Made by a program: the position numbers and the translations under genes
Part shown: positions 45,197 through 53,950 of the stretch, piece by piece
How the letters are laid out: each line of letters starts with the position of its first letter
How positions within the stretch are numbered: the stretch's first letter is position 1
Source of the DNA: Candidatus Chlorohelix allophototropha
GTDB taxonomy: Bacteria > Chloroflexota > Chloroflexia > Chloroheliales > Chloroheliaceae
Assembly (NCBI RefSeq): GCF_030389965.1
Contig: NZ_CP128399.1
Coordinates: 310,001 to 374,000, forward strand
Direction of reading: 5' to 3'
Length of the DNA stretch: 64,000 nt
Notes under the pieces: model-generated
Seen by the model: only the letters and a program-made list of their open reading frames with translations
What the model was told of the DNA's origin: nothing
The model's database searches: none

Positions 45197-46081
45197 ATGA
45201 ATGGGTTTGCAGATAGCAGGCCAGGAAACCCGGTTTTATTGGATGGCGCTTCCTTGGCAGATAAAATCCGTGAAGAAATGCAGTATGAGGTACAGGAATT
45301 TGAAACAGAGTTTGGACGACCTCCCGGATTGGCAATGCTGGTACTGGGTTCCGACCGTCGGGCTATTGAATATGCCGACCGGGCAAAAAAAGAGGCTTAT
45401 AAGATAGGCATGCAATTCGGCGCTTATCTATGGCCTTCCGATACAGGCGATCGTGAGTTGCAGTTCTTGATTCGAGAATTGAATAGCCATATCCAGTATG
45501 ATGGTATCTCAGTTCAAACTCCACTTCCTCCCCATCTAAACTTTGAAGAGATGGTGGTTATGATTGACCCTGCTAAGGATGTGGAGGGGCAACATCCCCT
45601 TAACGTAGGCAGGCTATTTTCGAATCTGGATGCGATGGTTCCGCCGCCAGCCGCCGGAGGTTTGGAGTTGTTGCTGCGCTATAATGTGCCACTGACTGGA
45701 AAACATGCGGTGGTGGTAGGTAGAAGCCGCATAATCGGTAAACCAATAGCAGATTTGCTGACATTGGCAGATGCTACGGTAACCGTCTGCCACAGTCAGA
45801 CTCAGGATTTAAAGCATTATCTTAAAGATGCCGATATTGTGGTTGCTTGTGCCGGTGTGCCGGGTTTGATTCACGGTGATATGCTCAAACCGGGCGCGGC
45901 AGTGCTGGATTTTGGTATGAATCGGGATGATGAAGATCGGATGGTTGGGGATGTGGATTGGGTCAGTACTTACCCATTAGCAGGTGCAATTTCACCTACG
46001 CCCGGTGGTACTGACCCAATGACAATTATGGCGCTTCTGGCTAATACCATAAAGGCAGCGCGTCGCCTGAATCTTAACTAA
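45197..46081 (+). CDS. folD: FolD-like methylenetetrahydrofolate dehydrogenase/cyclohydrolase, divergent
   Basis: 294 residues with the overall FolD sequence: '[18 protein letters not shown]', '[15 protein letters not shown]' for NADP, 'VTVCHSQT' and '[10 protein letters not shown]'. Key active-site positions differ from the family: in the YxxxK motif the Tyr is Tyr59 but the catalytic Lys position is Ala63, with Lys at 64 and 65. The usual KDVDG is 'KDVEG' and the PCTPxG loop is 'PPPAAGG'. Cyclohydrolase activity may be reduced or the register shifted. The stop overlaps the convergent purE stop. Confidence 0.88.
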   Translation: MNGFADSRPGNPVLLDGASLADKIREEMQYEVQEFETEFGRPPGLAMLVLGSDRRAIEYADRAKKEAYKIGMQFGAYLWPSDTGDRELQFLIRELNSHIQYDGISVQTPLPPHLNFEEMVVMIDPAKDVEGQHPLNVGRLFSNLDAMVPPPAAGGLELLLRYNVPLTGKHAVVVGRSRIIGKPIADLLTLADATVTVCHSQTQDLKHYLKDADIVVACAGVPGLIHGDMLKPGAAVLDFGMNRDDEDRMVGDVDWVSTYPLAGAISPTPGGTDPMTIMALLANTIKAARRLNLN

Positions 46082-46569
46082 AGTTTTAAATTCTGGTTTT
46101 TCTCCCGCGACATTTTTTCTAACTCCGCTTTATAATCCAACATTTTCTGAAGTAGTACCGGGTCACTGGTAGCCAATATTTGCACTGCCAGTAGTCCGGC
46201 GTTTTTTCCTGCTCCAATGGCGACGGTTGCAACTGGGACTCCGGGTGGCATTTGCACTATGGATAATAGCGAATCGAAACCTCGCAATGTCTCGCTCAGC
46301 ACCGGCACACCGATAACCGGCAAAGGGGTGTGTGCCGCTACCATACCCGGTAAATGGGCTGCGCCACCTGCACCCGCAATAATTACTTTAATGCCGCGCT
46401 GGTGGGCGCTTAGGGCGTATTCTGCCATATCTAGCGGGGTACGGTGCGCTGATACAACCCGAATTTCATACGCTACCCCGAATTGGGCGCAAATCTCTGC
46501 GGCGGGCTTAAGGGTAGGCAGATCGCTATCGCTGCCCATTATTATTCCAACAAGAGGGTTTGAGTCCAT
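46078..46569 (-). CDS. purE: N5-carboxyaminoimidazole ribonucleotide mutase
   Basis: 163 residues, class I PurE for purine synthesis. '[14 protein letters not shown]', 'VSAHRTP' with the catalytic His, '[14 protein letters not shown]' and '[11 protein letters not shown]' are all present. purK is not adjacent. Confidence 0.95.
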   Translation of the reverse strand: MDSNPLVGIIMGSDSDLPTLKPAAEICAQFGVAYEIRVVSAHRTPLDMAEYALSAHQRGIKVIIAGAGGAAHLPGMVAAHTPLPVIGVPVLSETLRGFDSLLSIVQMPPGVPVATVAIGAGKNAGLLAVQILATSDPVLLQKMLDYKAELEKMSREKNQNLKL

Positions 46570-46675
46570 ATTACTTCCTTAAAAATTGGTTATGGTCTGA
46601 TATTGAAATTTTAACTACCTCTATTCTATCAACCTTGTTTTCAAAGGTAAAACATGGAGAACAAGGGAAAGAAGA

Positions 46676-46709
46676 AACAAAAAGAGGAGCGCACCTAGTA
46701 CGCCCCTCT
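46676..46709 (-). terminator. Terminator of the radical SAM gene
   Basis: On the minus strand AGAGGGGCG pairs with CGCTCCTCT around an 8-base loop, followed by TTTTTG. Confidence 0.8.
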
Positions 46710-46735
46710 GGTTTTTGCTCTGGACAAAAATTTCC

Positions 46736-48169
46736 TTAGTTCAAGGTTACCTGTGGGGCTGAATTACCCACCGGAAGATTGAATTTCTTCTTCTCGGTTA
46801 CGATAGCAGCCATTTGGCGGTCTTTTTCTTCAACTTCGTCCCAATGACCGCGCAGTTTCTGTCCGAACTCTTCCAAGTGCTTGTTGGCGAAGCGGAAGAA
46901 GTTGAACTCAGGCAAGTGAGCAAGCCGCTTGTCAATGTAACCTGGTCCGTATACTTTTTCATGAATGTGCAGGAAGCCCTCTTTCAAATCTTCGTTGGAC
47001 ATGCCTTTCATGTTGATAACCAGATTATGCGCATCGTAACGTGCCCAGTTCCGATTAAAGATACGACCCTGACTGTTCAAGTGATTATAGAAACTGGTGC
47101 CGGGATAGGGCGTTAGAATAAAGAAAACCGGCATCTCGATATGGTTCTCGATGATAAAGTCGGCGGTTTTGTCGAAGCCGTCCGGCTTATCGTGATCAAA
47201 CCCAAACATGAAATAGCCCTGAATACCGATGTTGTGGTCGTGGATCATCTGGATAGTTTCAGAGAATTGGTCTACTTGGTTAATTTTCTTGTTAACTTCA
47301 AGTAGGCTCTCTTGGTTGATGCTTTCAAGACCAATACCGAATAACTGGCAGCCACTTTCTTTAGCCAATGCTAGAAATTCAGGGTCACGCAATGAAACTA
47401 TCGAAGCTTGTGCGCTCCATTCGACATCTAGTTTGGTAAGCGCTTCCAGCATTTCACGGGTGTGTTTGCGTTTAGGCCAGATATTGTCGTCTACAAAGGA
47501 GATATGCAACTTGCGTTTGGGTGCGCCGGGCATATCTGGGACTTCGTTGAACCACATCTCTTTGAACATAGCAATTTCTTCCAGCAGTTGGCTAACCGAG
47601 CGTTCGCGGTAGCTCTTGCCGTAGAGGTCAGGCACGCTGCAATAGCTGCAAGTATGAGGGCAACCGCGGGATGATTCGATTTGAATCATTGCGGAATAAT
47701 CCTTACCTTTTACCAAATCGTAACGAGGGATAGGGTGATTACCCAGCGCGGGTAAACCATCCGATTTGTAGTAACGTTTTAGTTGCCCCGCTTCAAAATC
47801 TTTGATAACTTCAGACCAAACTGGTTCAGCTTCGCCTATTACAATGGCATCAGCTTTCATTGAGGCTTCGCTCGGCAATACTGAAACGTGGGGACCACCC
47901 ATTACCACTTTAACACCGCGTTTGCGGTATTCCGCCGCTATTTGATAAGCGCGCGGCGCTAACAAGGTACGTACTGCAATACCAACCAGGTCTACTTGCT
48001 CATCGAAATCGATTTTTTCCCCAATACGCTCATCGATTATTTTTATATCCCAATTATCGGGAGTTAAAGCAGCTAATAATGTTAAGCTTACCGGATAGGT
48101 TGTAAGGTTGCGGGGCTGTAAATGCCACACTAGCGACTCGGATTCAGGCCATATAAGATTCAGCCGCAT
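46736..48169 (-). CDS. B12-binding radical SAM enzyme (possible BChl methyltransferase BchQ/BchR/BchE-like)
   Basis: 477 residues. An N-terminal cobalamin-binding Rossmann domain (about 1-140, 'VDLVGIAVRTLLAPRAYQIA' and 'VKVVMGGPHVSVLPSEA') is followed by a radical SAM barrel with CxxxCxxC in 'SRGCPHTCSYCSVPDLYG'. The C-terminal 120 residues match class B methylases and BchE-like cyclases in layout. In a chlorosome organism such proteins include the BChl c/d/e methyltransferases BchQ and BchR and the cyclase BchE; which, if any, this is cannot be fixed by sight. A GGGCGG/CCGCCC hairpin sits just before the ribosome site. Confidence 0.78.
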   Translation of the reverse strand: MRLNLIWPESESLVWHLQPRNLTTYPVSLTLLAALTPDNWDIKIIDERIGEKIDFDEQVDLVGIAVRTLLAPRAYQIAAEYRKRGVKVVMGGPHVSVLPSEASMKADAIVIGEAEPVWSEVIKDFEAGQLKRYYKSDGLPALGNHPIPRYDLVKGKDYSAMIQIESSRGCPHTCSYCSVPDLYGKSYRERSVSQLLEEIAMFKEMWFNEVPDMPGAPKRKLHISFVDDNIWPKRKHTREMLEALTKLDVEWSAQASIVSLRDPEFLALAKESGCQLFGIGLESINQESLLEVNKKINQVDQFSETIQMIHDHNIGIQGYFMFGFDHDKPDGFDKTADFIIENHIEMPVFFILTPYPGTSFYNHLNSQGRIFNRNWARYDAHNLVINMKGMSNEDLKEGFLHIHEKVYGPGYIDKRLAHLPEFNFFRFANKHLEEFGQKLRGHWDEVEEKDRQMAAIVTEKKKFNLPVGNSAPQVTLN

Positions 48170-48391
48170 ATCAATTTCCTCTCTCCGGGCGGGAAAGCCG
48201 CCCCCTGATGCTAACTTTAAAAATTACTGTTTATTTTTCATCAGGTATTATCAAGAATTATAGTCAGGCAGCACTACAACCCGATAAACCGATGTAATCG
48301 GCAAGCACATAGGAAAAAAAGTTAACGGGTTTATGCCTGATAGCGTTGATTCAAATTATTGCGGAAAGAGGGGAAATAGCAGTAGTTTCAA

Positions 48392-49078
48392 CTACAGGAT
48401 GCGACTTAAGAACGATTCTATCTCATTTAGTTCTTCGAGACTTATCTGGTGGTAGCCGGGAAATTCGAAATAAGTCACCGGCACTCCGGCGTGTTTCAGG
48501 GTAATTTCGCTGGCGCGTCCGGCTTGTACCGGTATTACCTGATCGTAGGTGCCATGTGCTATCAAAACCGGCATTTTCAATTGTGCCGCCTCTGCGATTA
48601 CTTTTTCCAGTTCTGGTAAGCTTTGAGGGTCATCAGCCGGAAGGAGGCTACTGAGGGCAATTAATCCGGCTAAGGGTTCATTGTTGTGGCGATAGCGCAA
48701 ACCACCTTCAAAGGTGAGCATGCCCCCTTGCGAAAAGCCGCCAAGTACAACTTTAGAAGCGGGCAAATTGTAACGTTCTAGCAATTCGTTCAGCAGACTA
48801 TTGAGCAAAGGTCGCGCTTTTGAGGCGCGTTTGGCAAAATCGCGGAAATTCATATCAAGGTTAAACCAGCCGAAAAGCGCACCGGGAACCGGAACCGACC
48901 CAGTTGGAAATACAAAGCGATAGCGTTCTCCCTGCCCGATTACTTCACCGATGTCGAGGTAACTTTCGCCCCAATCTCCCCAACCGTGTAGAATCACCAC
49001 CAAAGGGTAATCACCCGGTTTAGTAGGCTCTAACGCCACGCATTTTAGACCAGCCGCTTCAAACCTGACAGTTTCCAT
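48392..49078 (-). CDS. Alpha/beta-hydrolase, phospholipase/carboxylesterase family
   Basis: 228 residues. Oxyanion region 'VILHGWGDWGES', nucleophile elbow 'LGGFSQGGML' with the catalytic Ser, Asp in 'AHGTYDQVIPV' and His in 'FPGYHQIS'. The length and order match Abhydrolase_2 esterases. Its start overlaps the transporter stop as TAATG, so the two are coupled. Substrate unknown. Confidence 0.9.
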   Translation of the reverse strand: METVRFEAAGLKCVALEPTKPGDYPLVVILHGWGDWGESYLDIGEVIGQGERYRFVFPTGSVPVPGALFGWFNLDMNFRDFAKRASKARPLLNSLLNELLERYNLPASKVVLGGFSQGGMLTFEGGLRYRHNNEPLAGLIALSSLLPADDPQSLPELEKVIAEAAQLKMPVLIAHGTYDQVIPVQAGRASEITLKHAGVPVTYFEFPGYHQISLEELNEIESFLSRIL

Positions 49079-50052
49079 TAGCTCCTCAGTATCAATTTTC
49101 GTATTCGGCTAAAACTTAGAACTCGGCGATAGATTAACATTCCCAGAATGATGAGAATACCACCTAGAAGTTGCCAAATCACTATCTGTTCGCTTAGCAC
49201 CAACGCCGCCGCTACTACACCGAGAAATGGTTGCAAGTAGGAATAAAAAGCGGTTCGTGGGCCACCTAGGCGTTTCACACCAAAATACCATAGAATGTTG
49301 GTTAAAACTACTGCTCCCAACGTAGCGTATATCAATTCCACCCAAATAATTGCCGGGAGGTTAGTTATTGCATCTATATTAATCTGAGGTAAGCCAAATG
49401 GCAAGAGCATAACTGTACCCATAAGCGTTATATAGGCGCCCAATTTGGTGATAGAGTAGTGCCGCATCAAAGGGCGCAAAATGACGGTATAGGCTGCCCA
49501 TGAGAAAGCAGTAAGAATTGCCAGAAAATCCCCAAACCAACCTCCTGATAGATGCGCACCGGGCGCAGTCAGTACGATCAATACTACCCCTGCCAGTGAA
49601 ATCGGCAAACTCTTCCAGTAACTGGCAGTGGTTTTTTCCTGCTTTAGCATCCAAGCAATTAGCACGGCAAAGGTCGGAGTAGTTGCCATCAGCAACGAAA
49701 CTTCCGAGGCGCTGGTATTGGATAAAGCATATACGAAAACCACTTGGTTTAGAGTGATACCGCACAGTGCGCAGAGAATCATCAAGGGGAGATGCTTAAG
49801 TTGAATTCGTAGCGAACGCTCTCGATACAAGAATATGGCAAACATTATAAGCCCGGCAACTGTAAAGCGCAGAATTGAAACTGCCAGTGGATTTAAATAT
49901 TGCAGAATTGACTTTATTAGTGGTACATTTAAAGCCCAGATACTGACACAGACGAGTAATAAAAAATCTGCGAAAGTGAAGCCTTGCACTGAAGCTTGTG
50001 GGATGCCAAGCTTTTTTGTCGGGATATCGGTAGTTGAGACAGAACTAGCCAA
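49078..50052 (-). CDS. EamA/DMT-family transporter
   Basis: 324 residues, ten membrane helices in two EamA repeats (about 28-160 and 175-305). Typical elements are 'WALNVPLIKSILQYLNPLAVSILRF'-like start, 'SEVSLLMATTPTFAVLIAW' and 'YLQPFLGVVAAALVLSEQ'. It is a paralogue-type relative of the protein at 22434-23417. It is divergent from the csm locus across 350 bases. Confidence 0.88.
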   Translation of the reverse strand: MASSVSTTDIPTKKLGIPQASVQGFTFADFLLLVCVSIWALNVPLIKSILQYLNPLAVSILRFTVAGLIMFAIFLYRERSLRIQLKHLPLMILCALCGITLNQVVFVYALSNTSASEVSLLMATTPTFAVLIAWMLKQEKTTASYWKSLPISLAGVVLIVLTAPGAHLSGGWFGDFLAILTAFSWAAYTVILRPLMRHYSITKLGAYITLMGTVMLLPFGLPQINIDAITNLPAIIWVELIYATLGAVVLTNILWYFGVKRLGGPRTAFYSYLQPFLGVVAAALVLSEQIVIWQLLGGILIILGMLIYRRVLSFSRIRKLILRS

Positions 50053-50404
50053 AGAAAATATAGCCTTCCCGTGATACGAAGTTGTTCATGATAGTGTATT
50101 ATAGTAAAAACAAATGATATTTTGTTAAATATTAGCATGGTTGGATTTAGATTTGTCTAGGCTACATGGCTGATTTTTAGGGCACTGTGATAGGCTTCTG
50201 CCAGGGTTTTAGGTGTAGTAAATGCTACAGACTAGCCATACCCTGCGTGTTACGATTAATTCAACCTAAAGACCAACCATAGGTAGTAGGTCTATATGCG
50301 CCACCTTCTTACTAACCATACAAAGCATTTTAGCCATAAGTAGGTAGGTTGGCATTTCTGTTGTTGCTCACTCAACTTAGCTTTTTAGGAAGAGATACAA
50401 ACAG
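50053..50404. other. Intergenic region upstream of the csm locus
   Basis: About 350 bases between a minus-strand transporter gene and the ArsA-like gene. It contains short variants of GTAGGT and TAGGTAGGTTGG but no clear promoter, RNA or coding frame. AGGAAGAG just before 50405 serves as ribosome site. Confidence 0.4.
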
Positions 50405-51625
50405 ATGCGGATTATCATCTTTACAGGTAAGGGCGGGGTTGGCAAAACTAGCGTAGCAGCTTCTACTGCCGCCAAAGCAGCATCACAAGGTTATAAGACT
50501 CTTGTGATGAGTACGGATCCTGCACATAGTCTTGCGGATAGCTTTGACATTGACGAGTTTCTTGGGCCTGAACCGCGAGAAATTGCGCCCAATCTATTTG
50601 GACTTGAAGTAGATATTTATGATGATCTACGAGATAACTGGGAAGTAGTTCGCCAGCACTTTGCTACCCTGATGAGTTCACAGGGCGTTAGCGGTCTGCT
50701 TGCGGATGAGATTGCCATTTTACCGGGTATGGATGAGTTATTCAGCCTCGTCCGGATTAAAAAGTATTTTAAGAGTCGTGAATATGATGTATTGGTAGTA
50801 GACTGCGCCCCTACTGGTGAAACACTACGTATGCTCAGTCTGCCTGAAACCTTGAAATGGGCTATTAAAGCACTGAGAAATACTGAGAAGTATCTTGTAA
50901 AACCAGTGTTACGCCCTCTTTCTAAGGTGTCTCCTCTCAGCAAAGTAGTTGCGCCGGAAGAAGTATTTACAACTATTGATAACATGTTCTCGGAACTGGA
51001 AGGGTTAACCGGAATCCTATCCGATACCAAGGTAACCAGCGTTCGTTTGGTGATGAACCCTGAAAAGATGGTAATTAAAGAATCACAACGCGCTCTAACC
51101 TACTTGGGAATGTACGGTTTGATGGTTGACAATGTAATTGTAAACCGTATTTTGCCCGCCGATAAAGACAGTGGTTACATGAATCGTTGGAAGACTATCC
51201 AACAGAAGCACTTAGTGGAAATCCATGATAGCTTCGTACCACTACCGATTCGGCATGTACCAATGTATCAGCAGGAAGTGGTTGGTCTTGAGTTCTTAAC
51301 CCAGATGGGCAACGACATCTACGGCAACGAAGATGCTACCAGTTTTATGTATACCGAACGTCCTTACGAGATTTACAAGAAGGGTGTCGGCTACGAATTA
51401 AAGATGTATCTGCCTTTTGCCAACGAAGAAGCGCTTGATCTGTGGCACAAAGGCGATGAACTGATTGTACAATTGGGTAATCAGCGCCGCATCGCGACCT
51501 TGCCGGTAGCAGTAGCCGGAATGGAAGCTGGCGCAGCTGAATTTGAAGGGCAGTATCTGATTGTATCATTCTCACCTGCTACTAACCCAAGCAAAGCAGA
51601 ACCGGCTACTTCGGGTGTTAAGTAA
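50405..51625 (+). CDS. ArsA/Get3-family ATPase with C-terminal HSP20-like domain
   Basis: 406 residues. Deviant Walker A 'FTGKGGVGKTSVAAS', 'STDPAHSLADSFD' and 'VVDCAPTGETLRMLS' identify the ArsA/Get3 P-loop family. Residues about 320-390 form an alpha-crystallin-like beta domain seen in the homologues of photosynthetic bacteria. The family acts in arsenite efflux or in handling of membrane-targeted proteins. No arsB/acr3 or arsR is near, while csmA follows 150 bases later, so a role in chlorosome protein assembly is more likely than arsenic resistance. From memory, ArsA-like proteins have been linked to Chloroflexus chlorosomes. Confidence 0.88.
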   Translation: MRIIIFTGKGGVGKTSVAASTAAKAASQGYKTLVMSTDPAHSLADSFDIDEFLGPEPREIAPNLFGLEVDIYDDLRDNWEVVRQHFATLMSSQGVSGLLADEIAILPGMDELFSLVRIKKYFKSREYDVLVVDCAPTGETLRMLSLPETLKWAIKALRNTEKYLVKPVLRPLSKVSPLSKVVAPEEVFTTIDNMFSELEGLTGILSDTKVTSVRLVMNPEKMVIKESQRALTYLGMYGLMVDNVIVNRILPADKDSGYMNRWKTIQQKHLVEIHDSFVPLPIRHVPMYQQEVVGLEFLTQMGNDIYGNEDATSFMYTERPYEIYKKGVGYELKMYLPFANEEALDLWHKGDELIVQLGNQRRIATLPVAVAGMEAGAAEFEGQYLIVSFSPATNPSKAEPATSGVK

Positions 51626-51775
51626 CAGGGTATTTTGAACAAATCCGCCGCAAGGCACTTTTATATAGCTACACGTACACGGCTTGATAATTCTTTAGGC
51701 AGGTAAAGGGGCTAGAAGTAGTCTCTAGCTTGTCCAACCCGCAACAATCTCACTTTTGAAGGGAGGTGAATTTGG

Positions 51776-52021
51776 ATGGCAGGTTTGGTTGCAAGAGTTG
51801 CGTCTGACGCAGCTGAGTTCTTTGAAGTACAGAGCGATGGCTGGTGGATGTGGGTCGCAGGTATGCTGCGCACCACCGGAGACGCGGTAGAGCGCATTTG
51901 TGCTAATACTTGGGGCGTATCCAGCGGCGGTCGGGTTCCCCAGGTTGAAACTCCTGTTGTTGCTTCCCCTGGTCGTTTCCGGGAGAAACAGATCGAGTCG
52001 CGCTTTACTAAGCTCGGCTAG
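51776..52021 (+). CDS. csmA: CsmA-like chlorosome baseplate protein
   Basis: 81 residues, the size of CsmA precursors (about 79-80). CsmA forms the paracrystalline baseplate that passes energy from the chlorosome to the membrane. The central amphipathic region 'FFEVQSDGWWMWVAGML' aligns with Chlorobaculum 'IFEVMVEGHWETVGML' and the Chloroflexus 'GHWQWVSNAL'. The later 'AVERICANTWGVS' aligns with 'NINRNAYPGVS', and the C-terminal 'KQIESRF' with 'KRIRSRF'. The BChl-a-ligating His25 of Chlorobaculum is Trp23 here. A very strong AGGGAGGTGA precedes ATG 51776, fitting an abundant protein. References are recalled, not searched. Confidence 0.87.
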   Translation: MAGLVARVASDAAEFFEVQSDGWWMWVAGMLRTTGDAVERICANTWGVSSGGRVPQVETPVVASPGRFREKQIESRFTKLG

Positions 52022-52028
52022 AACTATG

Positions 52029-52110
52029 ACGAGTAACGAGATAAACATGAAAAGTTGGGGTTGCCTAGCCAAAAGCTAAACAATCTTTACCTGAAATGCT
52101 CGTTACTCGT
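52029..52110 (+). other. Large inverted repeat directly after csmA
   Basis: ACGAGTAACGAG (52029-52040) and CTCGTTACTCGT (52099-52110) are a perfect 12-bp inverted repeat around 58 bases, with further matching bases at the outer ends. There is no U-tract. In RNA it would form a stable stem-loop between csmA and the next gene, able to protect the csmA message or reduce read-through. Confidence 0.65.
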
Positions 52111-52195
52111 TATTTGTCATTTAGGTACTTACAATCTCACTTCTCACTAACTGTAGTTCTGCCTTGCTAATGGCAGCTGAAAAAGGATTAGTCCG

Positions 52196-53926
52196 ATGAG
52201 TAATGATTTGCGACCCCGGGCAATTTCGGGCGATATTCTGGTAGGCACAAATAGTAAATGGCACCATATCCAGCAGGCATACCAACTGGGCATTATTGAC
52301 CCGGATGATATTGTACTGGGCTTCTTCGATGGTGTGTTTTTCGATGAGGCTGGTAAACGTGTAGGTGGTCTGGCGCTTAGCGATTTCATACTCATAACTA
52401 ATACGCGCGTTACCCTCTGGATGCGCGATCAAGTAAAAGACTACGTTGATCACTTTCCCCTTTCCCATGTATTTGTAGCTGAAAAGTCTCAAAAAGACTT
52501 GCTACATGGGACTTTACGCCTCACTCTTTTAATGCCTGAAGTTGATATTACAAATAAGACCAAAGAGCCTTCCAGAGTAATTTTATCTTTTGATTTTATC
52601 CCCCTTCCCGATTTGTCGCTTCTAGCCGATATGCTGGATGTACTTGGTAGCGCAATGCGCGATATGGTTGAGGGTGGTGCTGGTCCTGTAGATCGTGCTC
52701 AGGCAATTCTTATTTTGTTCCAGAAGGTTTTTATCAGCAAATTTCAAGCCCCGGAATCTGCTCAAAATAACGGTTTGGGAACTGCCAACGGCAATGCCTC
52801 CAACGATTTTGCCGCTGATGGTTCATCCGGGAATGGCTTTGACCCCGGTATGACTCCATTACGACGGTTGGATGGCTTTGATGAGTCTGCTCGCCCAATG
52901 GGTAATCAACCTCCTGCGCCTAAATCATCAAATGGTTACGGCTACACGAATCCAAATGAAGCGCGCCTTTTCCAGACGGGTGAAGCACCCTCATATTCTC
53001 CATACAATCAGGAAGTTCCATATCCAAAAAATCCCAATTCTGCAAATGATATGAATTGGTCAAATGGACAGCAATACGCTGCCTCCTCTCGCTTTAGTGG
53101 CGGGATCCGTCAGCGTCGTGGCGCAGGAGATACCGGGCAAGGCGATTACCAAGCGCAAACCCCAAAAGGTGAAATACCACCGGAGAGTATTTATATGATG
53201 GGTAGGGTAGCGCGCACTGCTTGGGATGGGTTAAGCAAAATGCGCCAAGAGGCTGAATCTAGGGCGATGCCTGCTCTTCAATCACTGCGCAATAGCGGGT
53301 TCAATCTCAAGGAGATGACCGAGTTTATAACTGCTGCTAATGGCTTGATGGAAACGGTTAGCAAAAACCCAGCGGCGCGTGAGTTAGCGATGGCTTTTAT
53401 AAATAAAAGCACGGGTGGCTTGTCGTTCGGGAATAGCAACAAAAGCAATGAGGAACGTCGCACCCCCAAAGTTGAAAATGTAGATGACGATGATGACAAA
53501 GCCCCTTCATTACGAACAATTCCTCTAGCAGGAAAAGCATTGAAGGTGGAACGCCGCACATCCGGCAAACCTTCCAACATTACATCAGTACACTTGTCGG
53601 AAAAGGAATCAAGACCGGTTTCTGTTGAGAGCGGGGAAACTCCTACCTCTGAAATGGCGAGTGTATCTACGGAGCAGTTGTCTAACTCTGTTAAAGCTAG
53701 TGCCGGTGATGAGTCAAATCCAGAACCCAAGAAAGTCAAAAGACTTCCGATTCGTAGGAAGGGTGTTTCAACTGCTGAAGAGTTTATGTCCGAATCCGAT
53801 ACAGAGTACAACACTTCAGTAGGTGTGAAGACAGATTTGTCAATTTTTATGACAAATAATAATCAATATGATAAGCAGGAAAACCAGGCCACTCTTGCAG
53901 TATCCGATGGTCCGGCTCTTAATTGA
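52196..53926 (+). CDS. csmA-linked protein A: PH-like N-domain, disordered and helical regions
   Basis: 576 residues. Residues 1-185 form a beta-rich domain resembling bacterial PH-type folds ('LSDFILITNTRVTLWMRDQ', 'VDHFPLSHV'). Residues about 190-330 are disordered (Asn/Pro/Ser-rich), 335-415 are helical ('MGRVARTAWDGLSKMRQEAE'), and the tail is charged. The N-domain is paralogous to that of the next protein. No signal peptide or membrane helix. Position after csmA and 24 bases before its paralogue suggests a chlorosome envelope or assembly role, perhaps analogous to CsmM/CsmN of Chloroflexus; this is inference. Confidence 0.75.
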   Translation: MSNDLRPRAISGDILVGTNSKWHHIQQAYQLGIIDPDDIVLGFFDGVFFDEAGKRVGGLALSDFILITNTRVTLWMRDQVKDYVDHFPLSHVFVAEKSQKDLLHGTLRLTLLMPEVDITNKTKEPSRVILSFDFIPLPDLSLLADMLDVLGSAMRDMVEGGAGPVDRAQAILILFQKVFISKFQAPESAQNNGLGTANGNASNDFAADGSSGNGFDPGMTPLRRLDGFDESARPMGNQPPAPKSSNGYGYTNPNEARLFQTGEAPSYSPYNQEVPYPKNPNSANDMNWSNGQQYAASSRFSGGIRQRRGAGDTGQGDYQAQTPKGEIPPESIYMMGRVARTAWDGLSKMRQEAESRAMPALQSLRNSGFNLKEMTEFITAANGLMETVSKNPAARELAMAFINKSTGGLSFGNSNKSNEERRTPKVENVDDDDDKAPSLRTIPLAGKALKVERRTSGKPSNITSVHLSEKESRPVSVESGETPTSEMASVSTEQLSNSVKASAGDESNPEPKKVKRLPIRRKGVSTAEEFMSESDTEYNTSVGVKTDLSIFMTNNNQYDKQENQATLAVSDGPALN

Positions 53927-53950
53927 TATAACCCTCAAGGAGAGTTCGAT

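Noticed and set aside
50405-51625. Arsenic resistance operon
   Set aside because: The ATPase is ArsA-like, but there is no arsB, acr3, arsC or arsR, and the HSP20-like C-terminus and csmA linkage point elsewhere.
53278-53814. Minus-strand 178-codon frame
   Set aside because: Antisense to the low-complexity tail of protein A, with no ribosome site or family resemblance.
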